Positions 7,187 to 18,534 of a stretch of 48,590 bases of DNA are shown one piece after another; the first letter of the stretch is position 1, and the number at the start of each line of letters is the position of its first letter. Position numbers and translations under genes: made by a program. Source of the DNA: CAMTUW01 sp947085035 (GTDB lineage Bacteria > Actinomycetota > Coriobacteriia > Anaerosomatales > PHET01); NCBI GenBank assembly GCA_947085035.1, contig CAMTUW010000023.1, forward strand, positions 1 to 48,590, read 5' to 3'. The notes beneath the pieces were generated by a model that did no database searches, was not told the DNA's origin, and was given only the letters and a program-made list of their open reading frames with translations.

Positions 7187-7867
7187 TCAGCTCCGCTCGC
7201 GCTCGAGCAGGGTCTGCTTGCGATCGACGCCCCAGCGGTAGCCGGTGAGCGAGCCGTCCGCGCCGATGACGCGGTGGCAGGGCACGGCAACGGCGAGCGG
7301 GTTCGCGCCGCACGCCTGCGCTACGGCGCGCACCGCGCTGGGTCGACCGATGCGCCGCGCGAGCTCGCCGTAGGTGACCGTCTCGCCGGGTGTGATGCGC
7401 GTCAGCGCGGTCCAGACGAGCCGTTGGAAGGCCGTTCCGCGCGCGTCGAGCGGCAGGTCGACTCCGCGCGCGGGATCGTCGACCAGCGCGGTCACCTGAC
7501 TCACGAGATCGGCTGCATCGGCGGTGGCGGGCTGAAGCGTCGCTTTAGTGAAACGGGCGCGCAGGTCGTGTAGGAGCGAGGTGTCGGTCTCGCCGAACGC
7601 CACGAAGCACACTCCGCGATCCGTGAGGCCTACGATGAGCCGGCCGAGTGTGGAGTCAGCGAACGCGTAGCGAAGCGTCTCGCCCGGAGCGCCCTTGCGG
7701 TAGGCGGCCGGTGTCATGCCGAGCAGGAACTCGTCTCTGAGCCGCCGGGGTGTCGAGCCCGTGATCGCGGCCAGCGCGTCGATCGTGAGCGCGCGGTCTC
7801 CGACGTCGATCGCGGCGTCGATGGCGGCGGTGGCTCGGCTGACGAGCGTCGTGTGCGATGCGTCCAT
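7187..7867 (-). CDS. Methylated-DNA--protein-cysteine methyltransferase with N-terminal AraC-type helix-turn-helix
   Basis: The 226-residue protein repairs O6-alkylguanine by suicidal transfer to a cysteine. The active-site PCHRVIG is present with Cys at about 197, preceded by the DNA-binding helix segment around GRPSAVRAVAQACGANP. The N-terminal 60 residues resemble the second half of an AraC HTH (ALAAITGSTPRRLRDEFLLG, then TPAAYR), as in the C-terminal half of Ada. The Ada N-terminal methylphosphotriester domain is absent. An ATG at 7888 is also in frame. I prefer 7867 because TACACT lies 7 bases upstream of it, as expected for a leaderless transcript. Confidence 0.9.
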   Translation of the reverse strand: MDASHTTLVSRATAAIDAAIDVGDRALTIDALAAITGSTPRRLRDEFLLGMTPAAYRKGAPGETLRYAFADSTLGRLIVGLTDRGVCFVAFGETDTSLLHDLRARFTKATLQPATADAADLVSQVTALVDDPARGVDLPLDARGTAFQRLVWTALTRITPGETVTYGELARRIGRPSAVRAVAQACGANPLAVAVPCHRVIGADGSLTGYRWGVDRKQTLLERERS

Positions 7868-7900
7868 GGCTCCGAGTGTAGTCCGCATCGGTTCGGGCCG

Positions 7901-8869
7901 CTATCCGTTTCGGTGTCGGGTTACTCGACGGCTCAAGAGGCGGGCTCTCTCGCCAAGGTAGCGGTGCAACTGGTCGATCTCGCCTGCGGGCAGTTTCGTC
8001 AACAGTTGATGGAATCTCGAAGGTCGGATATCAGTCGACCCGAGCTCGCGCAGGAGTTCGAGCGTGTCGAGCGAGGCCGCCATCACCGCCTCCGCGAGAT
8101 CACCCAGCCGCTCGCGCAGCTCCTCGAACGTCACTCGCGCGTCCGGCCGCACGGCGGGTCGGAAAGCGGCGAACTCGTAGTCGAAAGGCACCTCACGGAT
8201 CGGCTGGCCGGTCATGACGTGCAGCTCGCAGTAGAGGTACATGAAGGCCAGGCGCAGCAGCCCCTCCTTCTCGATCCTGCGCATCGAGGTGGCGACCGGG
8301 CAGCAGCGCAGGACGCGGAACTTCCCTTGCTTGGCAGCGCGAGCGACGTAGTCGTGGTCTTCGGCGAGCAGCAGCGTCTCGTCGAAGCCGCCGATCGCCT
8401 CGTGAACGTCTCTGCGCACGAGGATGAAGAACCCGGGCGCGTGTGGAACCACGTACTGCATGACATCGAGGTAGAGGTTCGCCACATCGCAGGCGAATAT
8501 GTTCTGCGGTTCGCGTTCGATGGGCTCGATGAAGGCCGTCGCAGCCACGAGGTCGCGTTCGACGAACTCGGTGATAGCCGCCTCCAACATGTCGTGGGCC
8601 ACCGCTACATCCGCGTCGAGGAACAGGACCAACTCTCCGGTAGCGGCTCGCGCACCAGCGTTTCGGCCAGCGGCAGGCCTGCCTCCGTCGACCAGCAGCG
8701 CACCATGGGCCGCTGCGATCGCGCGCGTCTCGTCGGCAGAGCCCGCGTCAGCGATGATCACCTGATCCGGCGGAAACGGCGGGCGCTTCAAGGCGTCGAG
8801 CAGAGCGGGCAGCCGCTCGGCCTCGTTGAGGGTGGGTATCACCACGCTCAGAGTGGGTCTTCTCGGCAT
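7901..8869 (-). CDS. Family 2 glycosyltransferase
   Basis: This is a 322-residue GT-A enzyme. It begins with TLSVVIPTLNEAERLPALLD, has the nucleotide-sugar aspartate in IIADAGSADET and a DXD motif in LVLFLDADVAV, and the acceptor-side GGFDETLLLAEDHDYVAR carries the ED catalytic-base motif. There is no membrane helix at the end, so it probably acts at the inner face of the membrane. The frame is open far upstream, but ATG 8869 matches the family start and lies 5 bp after the preceding glycosyltransferase stop. The two form an operon that probably glycosylates one lipid or pigment. Sugar and acceptor are unknown. Confidence 0.88.
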   Translation of the reverse strand: MPRRPTLSVVIPTLNEAERLPALLDALKRPPFPPDQVIIADAGSADETRAIAAAHGALLVDGGRPAAGRNAGARAATGELVLFLDADVAVAHDMLEAAITEFVERDLVAATAFIEPIEREPQNIFACDVANLYLDVMQYVVPHAPGFFILVRRDVHEAIGGFDETLLLAEDHDYVARAAKQGKFRVLRCCPVATSMRRIEKEGLLRLAFMYLYCELHVMTGQPIREVPFDYEFAAFRPAVRPDARVTFEELRERLGDLAEAVMAASLDTLELLRELGSTDIRPSRFHQLLTKLPAGEIDQLHRYLGERARLLSRRVTRHRNG

Positions 8870-8874
8870 CAGGC

Positions 8875-10053
8875 TCACACCTCGTATCGACGGCCGACAC
8901 GCAGTTCGGCGAGCGAGTAAAACGTTCCTCGCCAGTACACGCCGCCCTGGGCGTGGGCCAGGTGGACGGAGCGGATGATCGCGAAGGCGAACACAACCAT
9001 GCCCAACGGCCACACCAGCGCGGCGGCCCAGGTGCGCGTGTTGGTCCAGAGCGCGAACGCGTACGTGGCGGTGTTGAGCGTCAGCGCTATCGCCGCGAGC
9101 GCGCCCAGCCACAGGGGAGCCGCACCCACAGACCATGCGACAACCCCGGCGAGTGGTGCGAGCTCGATGGCGGTCCATACCGCAAAGCCCATGAGCACAA
9201 GGGGAAACGGCTTGTCCACCATCGTCGAGCCGTTCTTCTCGATACCGCGAACGAGGTCTGGCACTGATCGGTAGACCGCGACCGACGCGCAGCCCCGCCC
9301 GTCGATCATCTCGATCCCCCCGCCCGCCTGCTTGATCATCTGGCCCAGCGCGGCATCGTCGCCCGTCTCGAGGCGAATATGCTCGAAGCCCGGCGTGCGC
9401 TCAAACGCCTCCCTCGACACGAGATTGAACGCCCCGGAGCCGATCGCGGCCTTGGAGCGCGGATCGCGCACCTTCGCCGGGTCCATGACCATCGCCAGGA
9501 TGCGCATGAAGACCGCCCAGATCGAGTCGACGGCGAAGCTCCCGGTGCGGTACGCGGGAACCAGCGCGAGCATGTCGAAGTCGTGTTCGATCACGTAGGA
9601 CACCGCGCGTCTCAGCGCGTCCGGGCTCACCTCGACATCTGCGTCTGAGAAGAGCAGCCACGTCCCATTTGCGAGCTCCGTGCCGCGCGCCAGGGCGTGC
9701 ACCTTGCCAAGCCATCCGGCGGGGAGGTCGTCGACGCGCACCATGCGCAAGCGCGGATCTTCGCCCGCGACCTTCAATGCCGCCGCCGTGGTCTGGTCAC
9801 TTGAGCGATCGTCAACGAAGATGATCTCAAGAGCCGGATAGTCGTCGGCGAGACGCGAAGTCAGAGCGGCGCCTACGGTGAGCGCCTCGTCGCGCCCGGC
9901 GATGATCACGCTCACGAGCGGCCACTGCGTGGGTTCGGGTGAGTGCGTGTCGATGAGCGATCTCAAGTGACTCCGATTGCGCGCGAACAAGGCGCATTCG
10001 GCCAAAACGAGTACACAGGCGATGGCAAGCGCGATGATGGCGAATGTGTTCAC
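8875..10053 (-). CDS. Membrane-bound family 2 glycosyltransferase (HpnB/CrtQ-like)
   Basis: This is a 392-residue protein with an N-terminal membrane helix, a GT-A catalytic domain (LVSVIIAGRDE, IIFVDDRSSDQT, DXD in LLFSDADVEV), and three C-terminal helices. A TGDDAALG motif precedes the C-terminal helices. This layout matches the group containing hopanoid-associated HpnB and the carotenoid glycosyltransferases, which modify isoprenoid lipids. The start is uncertain: GTG 10053 gives a normal helix near the N-terminus, while a GTG at 10098 would add 15 residues. It is divergent from the psuK gene and co-directional with the second glycosyltransferase 5 bp downstream. Confidence 0.85.
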   Translation of the reverse strand: MNTFAIIALAIACVLVLAECALFARNRSHLRSLIDTHSPEPTQWPLVSVIIAGRDEALTVGAALTSRLADDYPALEIIFVDDRSSDQTTAAALKVAGEDPRLRMVRVDDLPAGWLGKVHALARGTELANGTWLLFSDADVEVSPDALRRAVSYVIEHDFDMLALVPAYRTGSFAVDSIWAVFMRILAMVMDPAKVRDPRSKAAIGSGAFNLVSREAFERTPGFEHIRLETGDDAALGQMIKQAGGGIEMIDGRGCASVAVYRSVPDLVRGIEKNGSTMVDKPFPLVLMGFAVWTAIELAPLAGVVAWSVGAAPLWLGALAAIALTLNTATYAFALWTNTRTWAAALVWPLGMVVFAFAIIRSVHLAHAQGGVYWRGTFYSLAELRVGRRYEV

Positions 10054-10121
10054 GGTTCCAGTATCGGGAATCTCACCACTGGAAGCGAGTGCAGGCACCG
10101 CGGCAGGCAGGGGACGTGGTC

Positions 10122-11041
10122 ATGGAGATACGCGTGGTGGTCGTCGGAGGCGCCAACACAGATGTCGTGGGGCGCAGCCTCTCGGCACCGGTCGCCCGTG
10201 ACTCGAATCCGGGAGCTGTGCGCGTGAGCCCGGGCGGGGTGGGGCGAAACATCGCCGAGAACCTCGCGCGACTGGGCATCGAGACGCAGCTGGTGACGGC
10301 GTTCGGTGGCGACCACAACTCGGTCGAATTGATGCGCCACTGCCGCGATGCCGGAGTCACGATCGACGGCTCGATCGTGTGCGAGGATCTGCCGGGCCCC
10401 GTCTACCTGGCCATTCTCGATGAGGCCGGCGAGATGGAACTCGCGCTGTCGGACATGCGCGCCCTTGATCGCCTCACCCCCGCTGCGCTCGAGGGAGCGG
10501 TCGAGTCGCTCCGAAGCGCGGCGCTGGTCGTGTGCGACGCGAACCTCTCGGTCGAGTCACTTGAGTGGCTCACGACGCACTGCCGCTGCCCGGTCGTGGT
10601 CGATCCGGTCTCGAGCGCCAAGGCACCGCGCGTGCGAGCAGTTCTCGGGCGACTCGCCGCGCTGAAGTGCAATGCGGCAGAAGCGACAGCGATTCTCGAG
10701 ACGCCTGCGGCGGGCAGTGAGGCGGACCCGGGAGTACTCGCCGAGGAGCTGGTGAGGCGCGGCGCGGGAATCGTCGTGGTCACCGATGGGGCGCACGGCG
10801 TGCACGTCGCCACGGCAGAAGGGCGGACACGGCTTCGCGCTCCGCAGGTCGACGTCGTAAACGTGACGGGCGCCGGCGACGCCTTCACCGCCGGATTCGC
10901 CGCAGGCATGCTTGACGGCGCGGATGCGGGTGAGGCCGCGCTCTGGGGTAGCGCGATGGCGTCGCTCGCCCTCATGAGCGAGGATACGGTGAGCGCGCAG
11001 GTGAGCCGGGAGACGGTCGAGCGAATTCTGGAGGAGAGCCG

Positions 11042-11045
<4 letters not shown>
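10122..11045 (+). CDS. psuK: PfkB-family carbohydrate kinase, probable pseudouridine kinase
   Basis: This is a 307-residue ribokinase-family enzyme. It starts with the family's VVVVGGANTDVVGR, the substrate loop VSPGGVGRNIAENLARLG follows, and the C-terminal PfkB signature with the catalytic Asp is VTGAGDAFTAGFAAG. The gene overlaps the downstream psuG by 4 nt, which is what identifies its substrate: pseudouridine kinase makes pseudouridine-5'-phosphate, the substrate of PsuG. ATG 10122 is preceded by the G-rich AGGCAGGGG (10105-10113). There is no N-terminal DNA-binding domain, unlike some fused PsuK proteins. Confidence 0.88.
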
Positions 11046-11959
<914 letters not shown>

Positions 11960-12000
11960 TGCGGCGTCTTCAGATCGCAGATTCGTAGGTTGGATGAGCT

Positions 12001-13053
12001 GTGCGGTACCCTACGGTTAACGGACTCGTCTCGACAGCCATCTGTTCGGGAGTGTCAACTCTTGTACTCGCGCAGCGCACAACGGGAATCTGCCTGTCGG
12101 TGACCGGAGCAGCATTGGGACCATCGCTGAGACGAATAGGCTGTCGACGGCGTGCTTGCGTCGAGTACTTCCGGACGGGCGTGAACTCATGGCGTTCCGG
12201 CATTCTTGGGCTCTGGCCTCGGCGTCGAACGACCCTTCTCATCGCTTTCGCTACGGCGGTGGGATCAATCACACCACTGCTGCTTAGGTTGCTGGGGATA
12301 GGCTCCCAGAGATTCCTGAACTTGGAGGTCTCCTCGCTTCTTGCTCCGCTTGCGCTGCTGACCGGCGTCGTGGTTCTTCTAGCCCAGCGAATCGCACGGA
12401 GAAGGACGATCCACAGTTCGCGCGTTGCATTTCATCTGCACAAGCTTGTGGAGAGTTCAAGAAACTTGGGATCTGAGGCGAGTTGCTCACAGCCAAGTCT
12501 CTCGGCGGCAGCAGAAGCCCTATGCGTGGTGATTCGCAGACTGTTCTGCGAGTTGACGACCGACGACACGGTTGAGTGCGCTATCAGAGCCGCTCAGGTT
12601 GACCGTACGGTCGGCGATGGCGCGTCGCCAATTGTGTACTCAACAATCGCCCGGTCCCCCGGACTGAGCAAGGAGCGCGCAGCGACCTCTCAGCCCCTCC
12701 CAGCGAACCGAGGGGTGGCCGGGTTCTTCCTCGGTATGGACGATCCCAGGGGGGTGCTTATATTCAACGATCTTCGTACCGCGAGCCAGCTTGGCGCGTA
12801 TGAGTGGTCACGGAACGATGACTTGTTTCCAGACGCTGTGGCGACGATGGCCGCAGCTCCCCTGAATGCATGGTTTGACGGACGTAGGCACATGGTTGGA
12901 ATCTTGCATATCACTTCGGCCAAGCGGTGCGCCTTCGACGCCAGCCATGTTGACTACGTGTGTCTTGCAGCTGATGCCGCCGCCAGCGCTCTTGTGCAAG
13001 TGGCTGAACTGTCACATAATCTGGCCAGTACTCGCCATGAGGAGGATGAATGA
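12001..13053 (+). CDS. Membrane protein with C-terminal GAF-like domain (first gene of accessory cassette)
   Basis: As drawn this is a 350-residue protein of no family I can name with confidence. Two adjacent hydrophobic helices lie at about residues 78-100 and 110-128, followed by a soluble region. Its last 130 residues look like a GAF fold (RGVAGFFLGMDDPRGVL, HMVGILHITSAKRCAF, then YVCLAADAAASALVQVA). The layout suggests a membrane-tethered sensor. The start is uncertain: GTG 12001 has no clear ribosome binding site, the first 60 residues are unusually Arg/Cys-rich, and GTG 12181 just before the first helix is a reasonable alternative. Codon use is visibly more A/T-rich than in psuG or typA on either side. 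It overlaps the next gene by ATGA (13050-13053). Confidence 0.6.
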   Translation: MRYPTVNGLVSTAICSGVSTLVLAQRTTGICLSVTGAALGPSLRRIGCRRRACVEYFRTGVNSWRSGILGLWPRRRTTLLIAFATAVGSITPLLLRLLGIGSQRFLNLEVSSLLAPLALLTGVVVLLAQRIARRRTIHSSRVAFHLHKLVESSRNLGSEASCSQPSLSAAAEALCVVIRRLFCELTTDDTVECAIRAAQVDRTVGDGASPIVYSTIARSPGLSKERAATSQPLPANRGVAGFFLGMDDPRGVLIFNDLRTASQLGAYEWSRNDDLFPDAVATMAAAPLNAWFDGRRHMVGILHITSAKRCAFDASHVDYVCLAADAAASALVQVAELSHNLASTRHEEDE

Positions 13054-13529
13054 CGCCGTCGACAGTGCTCGCCAAAGTACTGCCGGATAGCGCGCAGAGT
13101 CTGGGCGACTCCCCGTTTGAATTCGAGGATCTTCTCAAGCAGCTTACGCAGACCCGCGAGATTGCCTCGCTGACCGTTCCATACGGATTCGCACACACGG
13201 TTGTGTCCATCCTGGATGCGCCTCCCCGCTCTATTGAGTCAATTCGGGAGGAGTTCGAGGAGCTCGCTCGGGACTGGGAGTATGAGTCGGCGCCAATGTC
13301 TTCTGCAGAGGACATGGCGGCTCTTCCAACCTATCAGCGAATCATCAGCATGGGCAACGTCGCAGTCCCTTGGATTCTTGAGAGATTGAAGGCGTCGCCA
13401 GACTACTGGTTCTGGGCTCTCAGATGCATGACTGGCGAGGACCCCGTTCCTCCTGGCCACACTGGAAGCGCCTCGCTGATGGCTGCTGACTGGCTGGAAT
13501 GGGGTTGCTCTCGGGGCCTTGTTGATTGA
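13050..13529 (+). CDS. Conserved hypothetical protein of the accessory cassette
   Basis: The 159-residue protein is soluble. Its C-terminal half has a distinctive pattern: PTYQRIISMGNVAVPWIL, then SPDYWFWALRCMTGEDP, then a short linker and a MAADWLEWGCSRG end. I recognise this as a recurring but functionally unassigned family, reminiscent of one repeat of a HEAT-like helical protein with conserved Trp residues. The N-terminal half is variable and acidic. Both ends are coupled by 4-nt overlaps, to the GAF-like gene upstream and the cysteine-rich-motif gene downstream, so the three products are probably made together in fixed proportions. Confidence 0.72.
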   Translation: MTPSTVLAKVLPDSAQSLGDSPFEFEDLLKQLTQTREIASLTVPYGFAHTVVSILDAPPRSIESIREEFEELARDWEYESAPMSSAEDMAALPTYQRIISMGNVAVPWILERLKASPDYWFWALRCMTGEDPVPPGHTGSASLMAADWLEWGCSRGLVD

Positions 13530-13951
13530 CGCACCTGTTCAACATCTTTCGCGGACTTGACGCCGACAACCATCGAGTGACAAGTCCCGAAGACCCGGAC
13601 TACAACTGCCTTGGCTGGGTCCTTGGAGACAAGTCAAGGTTCTGGTGGCCCGCCGACGGCAACTATTGGCCGGCAGACCTCCCTCGGATTGCTGCACTTG
13701 AGACATTCGACCTACTCTTGAGCCGTCAAGGGTATGTCAGATGCCCTGATGGAGCTCTAGAGTCCGACTTCTCTAAGGTCGTTGCCTACGGCCATATCCG
13801 TCGACATCCGAAGCACTTCGCACGCCAGCTGAGCAACGGCCTTTGGACGAGCAAGCTTGGTAAGCTAGAGGACATTGAGCACGAGTTGGAAGCGCTGACG
13901 TCGGCCTACGGGAGAGAACTCGTCTTCTGGCGATGTCGTGTCGGTAGCTAG
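13526..13951 (+). CDS. Conserved hypothetical protein with YNC...H motif, possible cysteine hydrolase (DUF7689-like)
   Basis: This is a 141-residue protein starting at TTG inside a TTGA overlap with the gene before. It has the ordered motifs DYNCLGWVLGD, FWWPADGNYWP, HPKHFARQL and WTSKLGKLEDIEHE. An Asn-Cys near residue 28 followed by a conserved His about 65 residues later, and then Asp/Glu-His, is the order of a papain-like or NlpC-like Cys-His catalytic set. The strict Trp and Gly positions suit an enzyme fold. I believe it belongs to the family now called DUF7689, but cannot check. The enzymatic reading is inference. There is no signal peptide, so it would act in the cytoplasm. Confidence 0.7.
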   Translation: MTHLFNIFRGLDADNHRVTSPEDPDYNCLGWVLGDKSRFWWPADGNYWPADLPRIAALETFDLLLSRQGYVRCPDGALESDFSKVVAYGHIRRHPKHFARQLSNGLWTSKLGKLEDIEHELEALTSAYGRELVFWRCRVGS

Positions 13952-13968
13952 AGGCATCTAATGGCATC

Positions 13969-14002
13969 CACGCTGACTCACCGCGGCAGGTGAGGAAGCG
14001 TG
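13969..14002 (+). terminator. Two-block hairpin with tandem GA internal loop
   Basis: CACGCT (13969-13974) pairs with AGCGTG (13997-14002), and CTCACC (13977-13982) pairs with GGTGAG (13989-13994). The blocks are separated by GA on both sides and closed by a 6-base loop. It lies 17 bases after the last gene of the cassette. No T-tract follows. It may end the cassette transcript, or the symmetric tandem G-A mismatches may make it a protein-binding RNA element. Confidence 0.45.
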
Positions 14003-14077
14003 AGCAGAAGCGTATCGAGCCGCAGTTCGCGGTCGGCTCGGTTCCGACGCGCTGAGGGCGGTGTATCGCAGTCCTCG

Positions 14078-14100
14078 CGCGCGCATGATAGAAGCGCGCG
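14078..14100 (+). other. Short GC hairpin upstream of typA
   Basis: CGCGCGC (14078-14084) and GCGCGCG (14094-14100) can pair around a 9-base A-rich loop, about 75 bases before the typA start. A TACGCT at 14116-14121 could be the typA -10 element, which would place this hairpin in or before the promoter and not in the transcript. Its function is unknown. Confidence 0.25.
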
Positions 14101-14175
14101 TGGTATTGCGCGTGCTACGCTATGAGATTGCGCCGCACGCTGCGCGACGCCCCGATCGAACGGAAGCAGGGCTCC

Positions 14176-15987
<1,812 letters not shown>

Positions 15988-16009
15988 GAAGCTGTATCTT
16001 CGTCACGTC

Positions 16010-17146
16010 ATGAGAATCCTCATCGAACTCGCTCGGATGTGCGCCCAGGTCGTCTACTCGACCATGGAGCGCGCGCCCAGACGCCGTAAGGTCGTGCTTC
16101 TGAGTCGTCAGGCGGATCAACCGTCTCGCGACTTTCGGATGCTTGCCGACGCGCTCAGACACCGAGAGCCGGGGCTCGAGGTCGTCGTTTTGTGCCGCGC
16201 TGTCCCGAGGAGCCTGCTGGGGCGCATCGGCTACCTGGGCGAGAGCGTGCGTCAGATGCGCCATCTCTCGACGGCGAGCGTCTGCATCGTCGACGGCTAC
16301 ATCGCGCCCGTCAGCATGCTCGATCACGGCCCGCAGCTCACTGTCATCCAGATGTGGCACGCGCTGGGCGCGATCAAGAAGTTCGGGCTGCAGGCGGTGG
16401 GGAAAGAGGGCGGCCGCTCCGCTGACCTCGCGAACGCCATGCGAATGCACAGGAACTACGACATCGTGTTGTGCGGAGGAGAAGGCTCGGTGGACGCCTT
16501 CTCTGAGGCGTTCGGCGTGACGTCTGACCGCGTCCGGTGCCTGGGGTTGCCGCGGGTCGATGCGCTGATGGCCATGGCCGCAGGAAGCGATCACCCTTCG
16601 GCGCGGATTCAGGCGCTCATCGAGCGATTCCCCCGGCTCGCTGACGCGGAGCGGACCCGGGTGCTGTATGCGCCCACCTTCCGGCGCACGCGAAACACCG
16701 CTTTCGAGACGGTCGTCAACGCCTTCTCCGATGGTGAATGCACGCTCATCGTCAAGCCGCACGACCTCGAGAGAGCAACGACCTCCGGTGACCATGTGGT
16801 GGACGGCACCGGGATCGACGTGATCGAGTTGCTGTCGTTGGTCGACGTCGTGATCACGGACTACTCGGCGGTGGCGTTCGAGGCCGCTGTTCTTGGAAAG
16901 CCGACACTCTTCCACGTGAACGACATCGATGACTACGAGCGTGACCTCGGCCTCAACATCGACCCCCGCGTGGAGATGCCCTCGGTCACGTCGACCGATA
17001 TCATTCATCTCGCAACGCTCATCGAGTCCGGTGAGTACACAGATGAGGCGGTTGCCGCGTTCCGGACACGTTACATCTCGGTGCCCGAAGGCGGATGCAC
17101 CAACGCGATCGCAGACACCGTGTTCGACCGACTCATCGGTTCGTGA
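16010..17146 (+). CDS. CDP-glycerol:poly(glycerophosphate) glycerophosphotransferase family protein (TagB-like)
   Basis: The 378-residue protein has the Glyphos_transf fold. It shows MWHALGAIKKFG, which corresponds to the family's 'WHG/A' motif, LYAPTFRRTRNTAF, KPHD, and the DVVITDYSAVAFEA motif that binds the CDP-glycerol phosphates. It lacks a long N-terminal extension, which resembles TagB-type primases that add the first glycerol phosphate more than it resembles polymerases. It lies 22 bp after typA and 5 bp before a second glycerophosphotransferase. It acts at the cytoplasmic membrane face during teichoic-acid-like polymer synthesis. The primase versus polymerase role is inferred. Confidence 0.87.
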   Translation: MRILIELARMCAQVVYSTMERAPRRRKVVLLSRQADQPSRDFRMLADALRHREPGLEVVVLCRAVPRSLLGRIGYLGESVRQMRHLSTASVCIVDGYIAPVSMLDHGPQLTVIQMWHALGAIKKFGLQAVGKEGGRSADLANAMRMHRNYDIVLCGGEGSVDAFSEAFGVTSDRVRCLGLPRVDALMAMAAGSDHPSARIQALIERFPRLADAERTRVLYAPTFRRTRNTAFETVVNAFSDGECTLIVKPHDLERATTSGDHVVDGTGIDVIELLSLVDVVITDYSAVAFEAAVLGKPTLFHVNDIDDYERDLGLNIDPRVEMPSVTSTDIIHLATLIESGEYTDEAVAAFRTRYISVPEGGCTNAIADTVFDRLIGS

Positions 17147-17151
17147 GGACA

Positions 17152-18534
17152 ATGGCTTTCACGCGGCTCACATGGCAGATCAAGCGCATTCTCAGGACGG
17201 CACTGGTCGCCGTGGGGAAGAGCGCCCCGTTCCTCTTGGACCTCATGCGGTTCACCAGCTCTTTCGGCCGCACGATCAGTTACGCCCTCGTGTGTCTGCA
17301 CAACCCTGTTGAACCACAGACGTTCGTGTTCGAGTGCTATTCCGGCCGGGGATATTCGTGCTCCCCTCGGGGCCTGTATCGGGCGCTGCTCGCGGAAGGG
17401 GGCCATTCGCGCGAAGAGCTCGTGTGGGCCTTCAAAGGGCCGATCGTCTCGGCGCTTGCCCAGAGAGGCGGCTACACCATCCGCGGGCTGGACGGGTTCT
17501 ACCCCGGAGCGCCCTCGGGCGTCGATCTGGACAGGGTCTTTGGCGTCGAGGCTTTGGAGGAGTTACGTCACGCGGTCATCGTGCCGTTCGGGTCACGGGA
17601 GTACTACCGCGTCCATGCGCGTGCCTCGAAGTGGATCTCGAACTCGATCATTCCCACGCACCTGCGACCGCGCGCCGGGCAAGTCTACCTCCAGACGTGG
17701 CACGGAACGCCCCTGAAGCGTCTCGGGTGCGACATCGCGCTTGGTACCTCGAATGCGATGTTCTCGGCCAAGAGCATTCACGCTCGATATCGCAATGAGG
17801 GCGCGCGTTTCACCCATCTGGTCTCGCCGTCGGAGTTCGCCAGTTCGAGGTTCATCACGGCTTTCGATCTTGAGCGACTGGGCAAGGTCTCCTCGATCAT
17901 CGAGGAGGGGTATCCGCGAAACGACATGCTCTCGACGTTCACGCCGGAGCAGGCAGCGGCCGTGAAGCGCAGGCTCGGGATACCCGAGGGCAAGAAAGTC
18001 GTGCTCTACGCACCTACCTGGCGCGATGATCAGCACGTCGCAGGAGTCGGGTACACGTATGACCTGGGGGTCGACTTCGGGTACTTGCAGGAGGCCCTCG
18101 CCGATGAGTGTGTGGTGCTTTTCCGGGCGCACTATCTCATCGCGAACGAGTTCGACTTCTCGCGCTACGAGGGCTTCTTGTATGACGTGTCGGACATCAA
18201 CGACATCAATGACCTCTACATCGTGAGCGATCTGCTGGTGACCGATTACTCGAGTGTGTTCTTCGACTTCTCGATCCTCGGACGTCCGATCCTGTTCTAC
18301 ATGTACGATCTTGAGGCGTACGCCGAGGAGGTTCGGGGGTTCTACCTCGATCTTGAAGAGCTGCCCGGGCCGATCGTCCGCACGCAAGAGGACCTGGTCG
18401 GGACTATCTCCGACGCCGCATCGCGTCTGACGGGATTCAGGGAGCGCTTCGCGTATCTCGATGATGGCCACGCAAGTGAGCGGGTTCTTGCGTGCATCCG
18501 GCCACAAGAGGAGCGATCATCGACGTCTCAGTGA
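17152..18534 (+). CDS. CDP-glycerol glycerophosphotransferase (TagF-like)
   Basis: The 460-residue protein has a clear Glyphos_transf domain over its last 370 residues: QTWHGTPLKRLG, VLYAPTWRDDQ, FRAHYLIAN, and VSDLLVTDYSSVFFDFS with the donor-phosphate-binding Ser pair. The Arg/Lys-rich start and the hydrophobic patch near residues 15-45 suit membrane association. It would transfer glycerol-phosphate units from CDP-glycerol to a lipid-linked polymer. ATG 17152 is chosen because GAGGA overlapping the stop of the upstream gene serves it. The CDP-glycerol donor is made by the TagD encoded at 29920. Confidence 0.9.
   Translation: MAFTRLTWQIKRILRTALVAVGKSAPFLLDLMRFTSSFGRTISYALVCLHNPVEPQTFVFECYSGRGYSCSPRGLYRALLAEGGHSREELVWAFKGPIVSALAQRGGYTIRGLDGFYPGAPSGVDLDRVFGVEALEELRHAVIVPFGSREYYRVHARASKWISNSIIPTHLRPRAGQVYLQTWHGTPLKRLGCDIALGTSNAMFSAKSIHARYRNEGARFTHLVSPSEFASSRFITAFDLERLGKVSSIIEEGYPRNDMLSTFTPEQAAAVKRRLGIPEGKKVVLYAPTWRDDQHVAGVGYTYDLGVDFGYLQEALADECVVLFRAHYLIANEFDFSRYEGFLYDVSDINDINDLYIVSDLLVTDYSSVFFDFSILGRPILFYMYDLEAYAEEVRGFYLDLEELPGPIVRTQEDLVGTISDAASRLTGFRERFAYLDDGHASERVLACIRPQEERSSTSQ

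Noticed and set aside
7180..7196. GCGGAG/CTCCGC hairpin as a strong terminator of the methyltransferase gene
   Set aside because: It overlaps the stop codon and has no T-tract on the minus strand, so it is noted only in connection with the rubrerythrin promoter.
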